This document shows, in pieces, positions 1-5,048 of a stretch of 5,048 nt of DNA. The translations under genes were made by a program, and so were the position numbers. Numbering within the stretch: position 1 is the first letter of the stretch; the number at the start of each line of letters is the position of its first letter. Origin of the DNA: Planctomycetota bacterium (GTDB lineage Bacteria; Planctomycetota; Phycisphaerae; UBA1845); the NCBI GenBank assembly GCA_022563615.1, contig JADFMZ010000262.1:1-5048 (forward strand), read 5' to 3'. The notes below the pieces were generated by a model. That model ran no database searches, was not told the origin of the DNA, and worked only from the letters and a program-made list of their open reading frames with translations.

Positions 1-828
1 GAACAGCAGCTCGCCGTTTTCCTGATAGGTCGTGCGCTGCGTTTTGTGCCAGGTGATCTCATCGACGTTGCCAGCCACTTTCTCTCGAAACCGGATCACC
101 ACATGATAGCGCTGATCCCCGCGAATCATCAGCCAGGCGTGGCCGAAGTACTCGTCGAGGTTGAAGGCCGGATCGATCTCGTACTCCTCCGCCAGCGGCT
201 TTAGTTCGAGCGTCCGCTCGATCTTGAACGTCCGCACCTCGTCGTGCAGTTCGGAAAACGCAATCAGATACCATCCTCGGTGAATGAAGGCGAGGCGATA
301 GGGATGCAGTGTCACGTCCAGGACACGGTCCTCGTAATAGGAATCGTATCGCACCCGAACCTTCTTCCTGCGGGCCAGCGCGCTTTGCAGAAGGGGAATG
401 GTTTCCGCGACGGCACTGGCGTCGGAGGCGGGGGCCTGTCGAATCTCGGTGTGTTCGACGAGCGGAACACAGTAATCGCGAAGGGCCGCCGGCAACATGC
501 TTTCGATCTTCAAGGCGGCAGACTCAGCCGCTGCGGCGTCGGGCGCCTGCGCGCCGGACCTGAGAAATCGAGTGGTCATCAGCAAGGCCAGCGCTTCGGC
601 GTGGGTCAGCGAGACGGGCGGCAGAAGGGTGGTGCGCTCGGTCGAGTAGCGCTTGTTCGCTCGATCGAACGTGTAGGGAATACCGGCACGGGTGAGCAGA
701 TCCAGGTCACGAAAGATGGTGCGTCGCGACACGCCGGCCAGTTTGGCCAGGTCATCAACGGCCTGAGCCCGTCCGGATTGCAGGGACTGGATCAGTTTCA
801 ACAGGCGCTCGATCCGGTCGTTCTTCAC
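1..828 (-). CDS. HTH/WYL-domain transcriptional regulator (partial, C-terminus beyond window)
   Basis: This is probably a cytoplasmic DNA-binding regulator whose WYL domain senses a ligand (inference from the family). The 276 visible residues begin with a DeoR/HTH_11-like winged helix: helix 1 at about 3-17, and helix-turn-helix around 23-46 with the recognition helix SRRTIFRDLDLL at 34-45. A linker of about 65-145 follows. The WYL domain spans about 145-215, with the diagnostic GWYLIAF at 185-191 (W186, Y187, L188) and the companion motif FKIER at 201-205. The start of the C-terminal WCX-type extension is visible (VVIRF at 243-247, then ITWHKTQ at 258-264). Family members are usually about 310-340 residues, so some 40-60 are missing at the left edge. 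The GTG start is supported by GAGG eight bases upstream and by an in-frame TAA about 30 bases upstream. It lies 16 bases after the stop of the membrane-protein gene, so the two are probably cotranscribed. The regulated target cannot be told from the sequence. Confidence 0.93.
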   Translation of the reverse strand, partial: MKNDRIERLLKLIQSLQSGRAQAVDDLAKLAGVSRRTIFRDLDLLTRAGIPYTFDRANKRYSTERTTLLPPVSLTHAEALALLMTTRFLRSGAQAPDAAAAESAALKIESMLPAALRDYCVPLVEHTEIRQAPASDASAVAETIPLLQSALARRKKVRVRYDSYYEDRVLDVTLHPYRLAFIHRGWYLIAFSELHDEVRTFKIERTLELKPLAEEYEIDPAFNLDEYFGHAWLMIRGDQRYHVVIRFREKVAGNVDEITWHKTQRTTYQENGELLF

Positions 829-844
829 GCGACGAACCTCGCGC

Positions 845-2383
845 TCAACCCGTACTTAGTCCGTAGGGTTGCATCCGAATCCAGAGGAATGTCCCGGTCG
901 TGATCATCGCCATCACGGTCAGTATGTGGAAGGCCGGTCGTCGCTGCCGGTACGCGCAAGCCAACACGACGCACAGGAGCGCCAGATTGGCTCCAAGTCC
1001 GGCCAGTACCCGCCCGAGAGAATCGTCCATCGTTGCAATGGTCGGCAATCGCGGCCAGATCGCCATAATCAGGGCGATCTGAATGGCCATGGCTGCGTTG
1101 AGAAACGCAAAACGTTTGACGGCTGGAAGAAACCATGGTGAACCCTCTGCCGATGAATTCGGTGCGAGATGTTGTCCAAACCTATTGGTCGCCCACAAAC
1201 AGATGGCGCAGGCCGCGGTCAGCCCGACGATCAAGACGTTAAAGACCATCGGGTACCGTGCGTCCAGCGGGCCGGGGGGGGATGGTAAGGCCAGTGTTGC
1301 GAGTCCGCACAAGGCCAAGGAGCCCAACCCGACAGTCACGTCGCAGGAGACACGTCCTCGTATCGTGCCCGCCAGTAGAACGCCAGCCCAAGCAACCAGT
1401 GCCGCCGAAGCCGCCGCAACCATCCCCGGACCGTAGGAGCCGCCCACGGGCAGCTTGACCGGTACAAGAAGATGATAGCAAACCAGCAGCGCGACAGCCA
1501 CCCCCAAGATGCGAACGCTCAAGTCGATTCCGGGAATGGACGGAACCGTTGGCGCCGGCTTACCTCGGTTCAATAACGGCCTGGTACTGCGTTTCATTAG
1601 TGATGCGGCTATCATTCCGATCCGAAACGCGGAACCGGATTGCCGCCAGGCCTCACGCCCTCGAAGGATGACCGCCGTAGCAAAGACGATCGCCGACAAG
1701 CCAACCAGAAGCAGCATCGTCGCGCCGGTTCGCTCAAAGCCGCCGGTTTCCGCTCGCGCCAACGGTGCTTGCAGCATGGAGGACCACAAGACCAACATCA
1801 CGCCGAGCCACACCTGACACGTCACCAAACGAGTGTCGCGTGTCGAGAGAATGGACACGGCGCAGGACAGAGAAAGCATTCCCAGGCTCCATAGTCCGTC
1901 CGATCCAAAGCCGTATTCGCGGTAGCCGGACCAGGGAAAGCCGTGGGCCAAGTCCACGGTGACGAAGGTCAATCGCATGGTCAGGACGACGGATTGCACG
2001 ACCACGACGACCACGGCGAACAGCAGCGCAGCCGCATGAGCCACGGGTACAAAACGAGTGCGAGACGAGGCCGGGGCTGCATGGCGTCGGTCGCGCCAAA
2101 TAGTGGCGGCGGCACAAGCGGACCACAACAGCGACAGCGCCGCGCCCAGCCAGGCAATATGCTGCATCGGGCTTCGCTGCGTCGGCCAATAGGTCACGTA
2201 CAGCCACGTACCCGCTGCACTGACCGATAATACGGAGACGACTCGCGCCAAGTTTCGACGCGGCAACGCCAGGCAAAGGGCGCAGCTTGCGGCGATCAGC
2301 ACCAAGGTCCAGGCTGGCCAACCGTTATGAAATATGAGTTGAAATCTAGTGTACGGCACCGTGGATGTCCTCGGTGGTTTCAT
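845..2383 (-). CDS. Multi-pass integral membrane protein of unrecognised family
   Basis: I do not recognise the family. The 512-residue protein has about 14 hydrophobic segments, roughly at 23-40, 46-66, 73-95, 112-135, 163-181, 187-206, 219-240, 289-308, 319-342, 349-367, 377-398, 425-446, 456-478 and 485-502. It must lie in the cytoplasmic membrane. A basic, proline-rich loop (about 241-288) splits it into two sets of seven segments that look like a duplication: each set has an R-x-P-M sequence just before a segment (71-73 and 376-379), and other turns match. A polar loop with GYREYGFGSDG (153-163) is the most distinctive soluble element. No transporter, kinase or protease motif is visible. 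The ATG at 2383 has no clear Shine-Dalgarno sequence. A GTG at 2359 is preceded by GAGGA eight bases away and may be the true start, giving 504 residues. The gene lies between the isomerase gene (60-base gap) and the WYL regulator (16-base gap), consistent with an operon. Confidence 0.85.
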   Translation of the reverse strand: MKPPRTSTVPYTRFQLIFHNGWPAWTLVLIAASCALCLALPRRNLARVVSVLSVSAAGTWLYVTYWPTQRSPMQHIAWLGAALSLLWSACAAATIWRDRRHAAPASSRTRFVPVAHAAALLFAVVVVVVQSVVLTMRLTFVTVDLAHGFPWSGYREYGFGSDGLWSLGMLSLSCAVSILSTRDTRLVTCQVWLGVMLVLWSSMLQAPLARAETGGFERTGATMLLLVGLSAIVFATAVILRGREAWRQSGSAFRIGMIAASLMKRSTRPLLNRGKPAPTVPSIPGIDLSVRILGVAVALLVCYHLLVPVKLPVGGSYGPGMVAAASAALVAWAGVLLAGTIRGRVSCDVTVGLGSLALCGLATLALPSPPGPLDARYPMVFNVLIVGLTAACAICLWATNRFGQHLAPNSSAEGSPWFLPAVKRFAFLNAAMAIQIALIMAIWPRLPTIATMDDSLGRVLAGLGANLALLCVVLACAYRQRRPAFHILTVMAMITTGTFLWIRMQPYGLSTG

Positions 2384-2443
2384 CGACGCACGAGGTCGTT
2401 AGGCTGCGTTAACGGCGGGAGGGAGTGGGCCGAGCGTTTGGGG

Positions 2444-3343
2444 TCAGGCGGAGGGCATAGTGCCGGGAACGGGTGCGAGATTGGGGGCGTGCTTGTCGCC
2501 TTTATAGGCCGTCAATGGATCTTGCTTCTCTTCGATCTTCGTCCGAAGAAACTGGACGGCTTGGGGAAGCACATCTTGCGGGCCGGACAACGAATCGACC
2601 CAAAGCTTGGGCCACTCGAAGATCACATATTGACGGTAGATGATGCCCTTGAGCAGCTCAATCTGTCGGGCGACCTGCGTGTCGCCCTCGCCAAGAGGCC
2701 GGCGCTCCATCAGGATGCCACGGTCGTCGAACGAGGCGTCGCAAACGTGGACCAGGCCGATTTTGGCGCCCAAACGCGGGATCGAAATGGTCGGTTTTTC
2801 GCCGACGGTCATGGCGTTGCACTGATTCCAGCAGCATCGAACCAGCGGATGGCCCACGGCGTCCGCCAGGAACCACAGCGGCTGGCTTCCTGAAAAATCG
2901 CCGCCGTTTTCGAGCAAGATGGTTATGTTGTGGCGAGAAGCCACCGGCACCAACGATGCAAGGGTTTCAACCATGCGCGAGAGGCAGGCCCGTGGTTCGT
3001 CTCCCCGCTCGATATCGCCCACAAAGATGCGGACCGCCGGGCAACCGAGGCGCGACGCCAGCTCGATGAACTCGATGATGCGGCCCTTTTGGTCGGCCAA
3101 CTCTCGCGATTTGCTGGAGGTCAGCACGGCTGACGCGCCCAGGCAAACCAGCTCGATCTTATGGTCCGAAAAAAGTTTTCGCACGTCGTCCGGCTGGCCG
3201 GCGAGTTCCGGCGCGATCGGCAGATGAAGCTCTCCGCGCAGTCCGCGCAGCTCCACCCCGTCGTAGCCGAGCGAGGCTGCCTGCTCGACGATCGTCTTGA
3301 GATCCCACGCGGGACATGCCAGTGAGCTAAAACCGATTTTCAT
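2444..3343 (-). CDS. Sugar phosphate isomerase/epimerase family protein (TIM barrel, AP endonuclease 2-like fold)
   Basis: This 299-residue protein has the hallmarks of the xylose isomerase-like TIM-barrel family (Pfam AP_endonuc_2). Members isomerise or epimerise sugars or inositols, or cut DNA at abasic sites; the substrate here cannot be deduced. Visible strand and metal-site elements are MKIGFSS (1-7), GYDGVELRG (26-34, with E31), PAVRIFVGD (102-110), ITILLENGG (140-148, with E145), VRCCWNQCNA (168-177), IGLVHVCD (195-202, with H199 and D202) and YVIFEWP (239-245, with E243). E145, H199 and E243 match the usual metal ligands. The position often held by Asp after the WxD-type strand is Asn here (N173). 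The C-terminal 25 residues are a polar, proline-rich tail. No signal peptide is present, so it is cytoplasmic. I chose the ATG at 3343 because MKIGF begins the first barrel strand and AGGA lies just upstream. An ATG at 3382 would add 13 unconserved-looking residues. It is likely the first gene of the leftward operon. Confidence 0.92.
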   Translation of the reverse strand: MKIGFSSLACPAWDLKTIVEQAASLGYDGVELRGLRGELHLPIAPELAGQPDDVRKLFSDHKIELVCLGASAVLTSSKSRELADQKGRIIEFIELASRLGCPAVRIFVGDIERGDEPRACLSRMVETLASLVPVASRHNITILLENGGDFSGSQPLWFLADAVGHPLVRCCWNQCNAMTVGEKPTISIPRLGAKIGLVHVCDASFDDRGILMERRPLGEGDTQVARQIELLKGIIYRQYVIFEWPKLWVDSLSGPQDVLPQAVQFLRTKIEEKQDPLTAYKGDKHAPNLAPVPGTMPSA

Positions 3344-3390
3344 AGTTCCTGCCAAAGAAAGGCCAACCTCTCGGAGCGCCATCGCCGGGG

Positions 3391-3420
3391 ATGATACCCA
3401 TTCGAGCGGCCTAGAGCCAA
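3391..3420 (-). promoter_or_regulatory. Possible sigma70-type promoter for the isomerase operon
   Basis: Read on the minus strand, TTGGCT (3420-3415) and TATCAT (3396-3391) are separated by 18 bases, and transcription would begin about 40 bases before the ATG at 3343. The -10 matches the consensus at 5 of 6 positions and the -35 at 4 of 6. A perfect TTGACA (3440-3435) lies a little upstream but has only a poor -10 at the right distance (GCTCTA). Assigned by eye from the E. coli consensus, which may not suit this organism. Confidence 0.25.
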
Positions 3421-3609
3421 TGTCTGCGGTACACTGTCAATCTTCATTCCACCGGCCTGGCGGACGTTTTGGGAGATTGGCCTTCTGCCGGGCCGGCGCC
3501 CCAAGGCCCGACGATCAACGTGCGCGGCCGGGCGGCTCGCCCTAGGGGGCATGCACTATGGTGTAACGGGTTTTGATTCCCCGGTAACTCCCCCATAGCG
3601 AGAATTAGT

Positions 3610-3638
3610 TTGATATTTCTCAACAGAGAGCGTAAACT
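3610..3638 (+). promoter_or_regulatory. Possible sigma70-type promoter for the Cys-rich gene
   Basis: TTGATA (3610-3615) and TAAACT (3633-3638) are separated by exactly 17 bases in the AT-richest part of the intergenic region. Matches to the consensus are 5 of 6 and 4 of 6. Transcription would start near 3645, leaving a leader of about 57 bases before the ATG at 3702. The imperfect inverted repeat at 3556-3598 lies just upstream and could be an operator. Confidence 0.35.
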
Positions 3639-3686
3639 GGTTTTATCGGGCCAAGTGCCTGGTTGAGTGAAGCCGTTTCCAACCTT

Positions 3687-3695
3687 GGGGAGGAA
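3687..3695 (+). promoter_or_regulatory. Strong Shine-Dalgarno sequence
   Basis: GGGGAGGAA contains the full GGAGG anti-16S complement and sits six bases before the ATG at 3702. It is the best ribosome-binding site in the window and fixes 3702 as a real translation start. By contrast, neither later ATG in the long frame (3794, 3836) has a recognisable ribosome-binding site. This mismatch is why the start of the Cys-rich gene is suspicious. Confidence 0.8.
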
Positions 3696-3701
3696 CAGAA
3701 C

Positions 3702-3794
3702 ATGGCTGATCCAAGCTCTCTCGTGAGTCGGCGGGCATCGCCCCGCGTCGCGGAGTTCGTATCCCTGTCTTTGCACTTTCGATCGGCTGCTTGA
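3702..3794 (+). CDS. 30-codon ORF with the start of the Cys-rich gene: displaced N-terminus or coupled leader peptide
   Basis: This short frame has a very strong ribosome-binding site, encodes 30 residues beginning MADPSSLVSRRASPR, and ends at TGA 3792-3794. The stop overlaps the next ATG (TGATG, 3792-3796), which opens the long Cys-rich frame. Its N-terminal half is polar and basic, as expected of a signal-peptide n-region. Its second half (VAEFVSLSLHFRSAA) is less convincing than the sequence in the alternative frame, which reads RRGVR followed by 16 hydrophobic residues. Two explanations fit. First, this is the true N-terminus, and a base is missing near the C run at 3741-3744, so one reading frame should join both parts. 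Second, it is a genuine leader peptide translationally coupled to the downstream gene. I favour the first. Confidence 0.4.
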   Translation: MADPSSLVSRRASPRVAEFVSLSLHFRSAA

Positions 3795-3808
3795 TGCTCC
3801 CGGTGGCG
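3746..3808 (+). other. Signal-peptide-like segment in the Cys-rich frame, upstream of its first ATG
   Basis: In the frame of the Cys-rich protein, these codons read RRGVR (3746-3760) followed by 16 mostly hydrophobic residues (IPVFALSI, then GCLMLPVA), and then PGDDGSG. That is the basic n-region, hydrophobic core and polar exit of a Sec signal peptide. The GC cysteine lies within SIGC, a poor lipobox because residue -3 is Ser. The frame has no start codon before the ATG at 3794, which lies inside the hydrophobic core, and a stop at 3707-3709 blocks it upstream. If joined to the ATG at 3702 by a one-base shift, the protein would be exported. Confidence 0.55.
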
Positions 3809-5048
3809 CCCGGCGACGATGGTTCCGGTCCCGCCATGCGCCTTCGCGTGATTTCCACGCAGGGCGTCTTTTTGGTGTACGACGCAGCCCGCCCGGCCGG
3901 GGAGGCACGCAGCGCGCCCGGGTTCGTGGCCTATTGGAACGACTTCGCGACCGAGACGCTCTACGTCTACGACCGCCTCCTGTTGACGCAAGTCGATGCG
4001 GCCCAGGCGCTGCTAAACCTGGAGCGGGATCTGGACATCGACGCGGGTTTGCTGGGTGTGCAGAGCCGGATTCTCGAAGATGGGATGAGCGAGGCGAGAT
4101 CTCAGGCAGAGGATCCCGTTGAATGGACGCCGGCTACAGAGGCTGGAATCCTCGCGATCATGGGTTTTGGTCCTTCGGTCCCACCGGGATCGGGTCAGAG
4201 GCCGGACGACCCGGACTCCGTAGAGACCATTTGGTGCCCTCCTGGAAATGCAGCCAGTTTGGCGTCGTTGTCACCGCCGCCGCCGCCTCGCGGACCACAC
4301 GCCGGTGAATCACCTGCTGTTGTGATAGCCCTGGCTGTGGAGGCCGCCGGATGCGGCGCAGTCCGCAGAGGAGGTGGCGGAGACGATCCGTGTGGGGATG
4401 CCGCTTGCGGATGTAACCGCTGTTGTCAGGGCAACAACTGCTGTGGCAGTCCCGACCCGTGTTGTGACGCGAGCGATCCTTGCTGCGAAGACTCGGATCG
4501 CTGCTGCAACAACGATAACCCCTGTTGCGGAAGTAGCGACCCCTGTTGCAATGCCAACGACGACTGCTGCGGAGACTCGAACCGCTGCTGCAACATCGAT
4601 AACCCGTGCTGTGGAAGCAGCAACCCATGTTGCAATGCCAACGATTCCTGTTGCGGGAACTCCGATCGCTGCTGCAATTCCGATAATCCATGCTGTGGCA
4701 GTAACGATCCCTGCTGTAACGCCTCGGACCCCTGCTGTGGGGACCCGGACCGCTGCTGCAACTCCGATAACCCATGCTGTGGGAGCAGCGATCCGTGCTG
4801 TAATCCTGATGACCCATGCTGCGGCGACCCGGACCCATGCTGCAATCCCGATAACCCCTGCTGCGGGTTCAGTGCCGAGCCGTGCTGCTTCACCTCGGGT
4901 CCGTGTTGCAACATTTTCGCTGGGGATTTGTGCGGGGACTTCTGTTGCCTTTTGGATCAGGAGTGTTGCAGCACCGGCTTCTGCTGCGACGGTCCTTGTG
5001 AGCTGTGCATCAGTAACGGCACGCTTTTCGGGGGAACGATTGACGTCA
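3794..5048 (+). CDS. Probable exported cysteine-doublet repeat protein (partial, C-terminus beyond window)
   Basis: The function is unknown. From the ATG at 3794 the frame stays open for 418 codons to the right edge. Residues 1-13 are the end of a signal-like hydrophobic segment. Residues 15-148 are a Cys-free, mixed polar and hydrophobic region (for example FVAYWNDFATETLYVYDRLL) with good codon bias but no domain I recognise. Residues 148-209 are a linker rich in Pro, Gly and Ala, with five prolines at 161-165 and four glycines at 193-196; the first cysteines are at 148, 187, 200, 205 and 207. Residues 210-355 hold uninterrupted Cys-Cys doublets, spaced every seven residues from 216 on. Residues 356-418 are a Cys-rich tail with irregular spacing. 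By my count residues 210-418 contain 57 Cys, including 27 doublets, with Asp, Asn, Gly, Ser and Pro filling most of the rest. Such density suggests disulphide cross-linking outside the cytoplasm, or metal binding (inference). The gene stands alone and divergent from the isomerase operon. The true start is probably 3702 through a frame correction. Confidence 0.85.
   Translation, partial: MLPVAPGDDGSGPAMRLRVISTQGVFLVYDAARPAGEARSAPGFVAYWNDFATETLYVYDRLLLTQVDAAQALLNLERDLDIDAGLLGVQSRILEDGMSEARSQAEDPVEWTPATEAGILAIMGFGPSVPPGSGQRPDDPDSVETIWCPPGNAASLASLSPPPPPRGPHAGESPAVVIALAVEAAGCGAVRRGGGGDDPCGDAACGCNRCCQGNNCCGSPDPCCDASDPCCEDSDRCCNNDNPCCGSSDPCCNANDDCCGDSNRCCNIDNPCCGSSNPCCNANDSCCGNSDRCCNSDNPCCGSNDPCCNASDPCCGDPDRCCNSDNPCCGSSDPCCNPDDPCCGDPDPCCNPDNPCCGFSAEPCCFTSGPCCNIFAGDLCGDFCCLLDQECCSTGFCCDGPCELCISNGTLFGGTIDV
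4439..4858 (+). repeat. Five tandem 84-base units encoding 28-residue Cys-Cys modules
   Basis: The units are 4439-4522, 4523-4606, 4607-4690, 4691-4774 and 4775-4858, with no insertion or deletion between them. Each encodes four heptads of the form Cys-Cys plus five residues. The first heptad is like CCGSSDP, the second like CCNANDS, the third like CCGDPDR and the fourth like CCNSDNP. The heptads also alternate G and N after the doublet, giving a 14-residue sub-period. In all 20 heptads the sixth residue is Asp or Asn. Units 2 and 3 differ at 19 of 84 bases by hand count; 11 of these are silent, including TGC/TGT swaps at Cys. A shorter doublet (CCQGNN, 4421-4438) precedes the array, and CCGFSAEP (from 4859) with irregular doublets follows it. 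The nucleotide repeat is diverged, not recently duplicated. Confidence 0.95.

Larger units (their letters stand above)
3344..3701. other. Divergent intergenic region
   Basis: These 358 bases separate the leftward isomerase gene from the rightward Cys-rich gene, and no convincing gene lies here. The left third holds possible leftward promoter elements. The centre is very GC-rich and includes a 6-base inverted repeat CGGGCC/GGCCCG (3489-3494 and 3505-3510) with a 10-base loop and no U tract, and an 8-base palindrome CCCTAGGG (about 3540-3547). Further right, CTATGG (3556-3561) and CCATAG (3593-3598) form an imperfect inverted repeat, and GTAAC occurs twice, 21 bases apart (3563-3567 and 3584-3588). 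The last 100 bases are AT-richer and hold the likely rightward promoter and ribosome-binding site. Open frames on the minus strand across this region lack coding character. Confidence 0.7.

Noticed and set aside
244..903. 219-residue plus-strand frame opposite the WYL regulator
   Set aside because: The minus strand encodes clear helix-turn-helix and WYL motifs with good codon bias. The plus-strand product is Gly/Arg/Gln-rich and resembles no family.
1734..2321. 195-residue minus-strand frame inside the membrane-protein gene
   Set aside because: It is an Arg- and Ala-rich shifted reading of the membrane protein, which has clear hydrophobic segments over the same bases.
2397..2414. CGTTA repeat and CGTTAACG palindrome in the 60-base gap before the membrane-protein gene
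   Set aside because: They are too short to distinguish from chance, and no promoter-like elements sit at a suitable distance.
3344..3382. Upstream ATG at 3382 as the isomerase start
   Set aside because: It adds 13 residues before the first barrel strand, whereas the ATG at 3343 has AGGA immediately upstream and gives the MKIGF start typical of the family.
3489..3510. GC-rich hairpin CGGGCC/GGCCCG as a terminator
   Set aside because: It has only a 6-base stem and no following T run on either strand, and it lies between divergent promoters where no transcript is expected to end.
3444..3991. Overlapping minus-strand frames of 154 and 123 residues across the intergenic region
   Set aside because: The composition is Arg/Pro-rich with no domain or ribosome-binding site. 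They overlap the promoter region and the well-supported rightward gene antisense.
4439..4858. CRISPR-like array because of regular repeats
   Set aside because: The 84-base units are contiguous, diverged mainly at third codon positions, and coding throughout; there are no spacers.
4426..4914. 162-residue minus-strand frame rich in Gln, Gly, Ser and Leu, and a second overlapping minus-strand frame (4158-4838) rich in Ser, Arg and Cys
   Set aside because: Both are antisense readings of the Cys-doublet repeat. The repeat has no stop on the other strand because of its biased codons. Differences between units are silent in the plus-strand Cys frame and not in these.
4329..5048. Plus-strand frame shifted by +1 from the Cys frame, open for about 240 codons and rich in Ala, Thr and Val
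   Set aside because: The silent third bases of the Cys frame are second codon positions here, so the copies would vary freely (Ala/Val swaps). The openness follows from the repeat composition.

Overview
The window is GC-rich bacterial DNA with strong third-position G/C bias. It holds three leftward genes and one rightward gene. The mix suggests a Planctomycetota-like or similar environmental bacterium: a stand-alone TIM-barrel sugar phosphate isomerase/epimerase, a WYL-domain regulator, an orphan multi-pass membrane protein and an exported-looking cysteine-rich repeat protein. That assignment is an inference from gene content, since no rRNA or marker gene is present.

Left block (positions 1-3343, minus strand). 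Reading in the direction of transcription, the order is a sugar phosphate isomerase/epimerase-like TIM-barrel protein (3343-2444), a 60-base gap, an integral membrane protein with about 14 predicted membrane segments (2383-845), a 16-base gap, and a helix-turn-helix/WYL regulator (828-1) that runs off the left edge. The spacings allow a single transcript, but no shared pathway is evident from the sequence. The membrane protein belongs to no family I recognise and seems to consist of two related halves.

Middle (3344-3701). This 358-base divergent intergenic region carries a possible leftward promoter, a possible rightward promoter and some short inverted and direct repeats. It ends in a very strong Shine-Dalgarno sequence in front of the rightward gene.

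Right block (3702-5048, plus strand). This is the notable part. A long reading frame, open to the right edge, encodes about 209 residues of unrecognised sequence followed by an extreme cysteine-doublet region. There, Cys-Cys recurs every seven residues without a break for five copies of a 28-residue (84-base) higher-order unit, and then passes into a Cys-rich tail with irregular spacing. The Cys-rich region has 27 Cys-Cys doublets. Silent third-base differences between the copies indicate that the protein repeat is selected. The start is anomalous. The strong ribosome-binding site and ATG (3702) open a 30-codon frame that ends in TGATG, overlapping the first ATG of the long frame. The long frame read upstream of that ATG encodes what looks like the body of a signal peptide, without a start codon. 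Either one base is missing from the sequence, or the gene is frameshifted or translationally coupled. The repeat protein is the best candidate for something undescribed.
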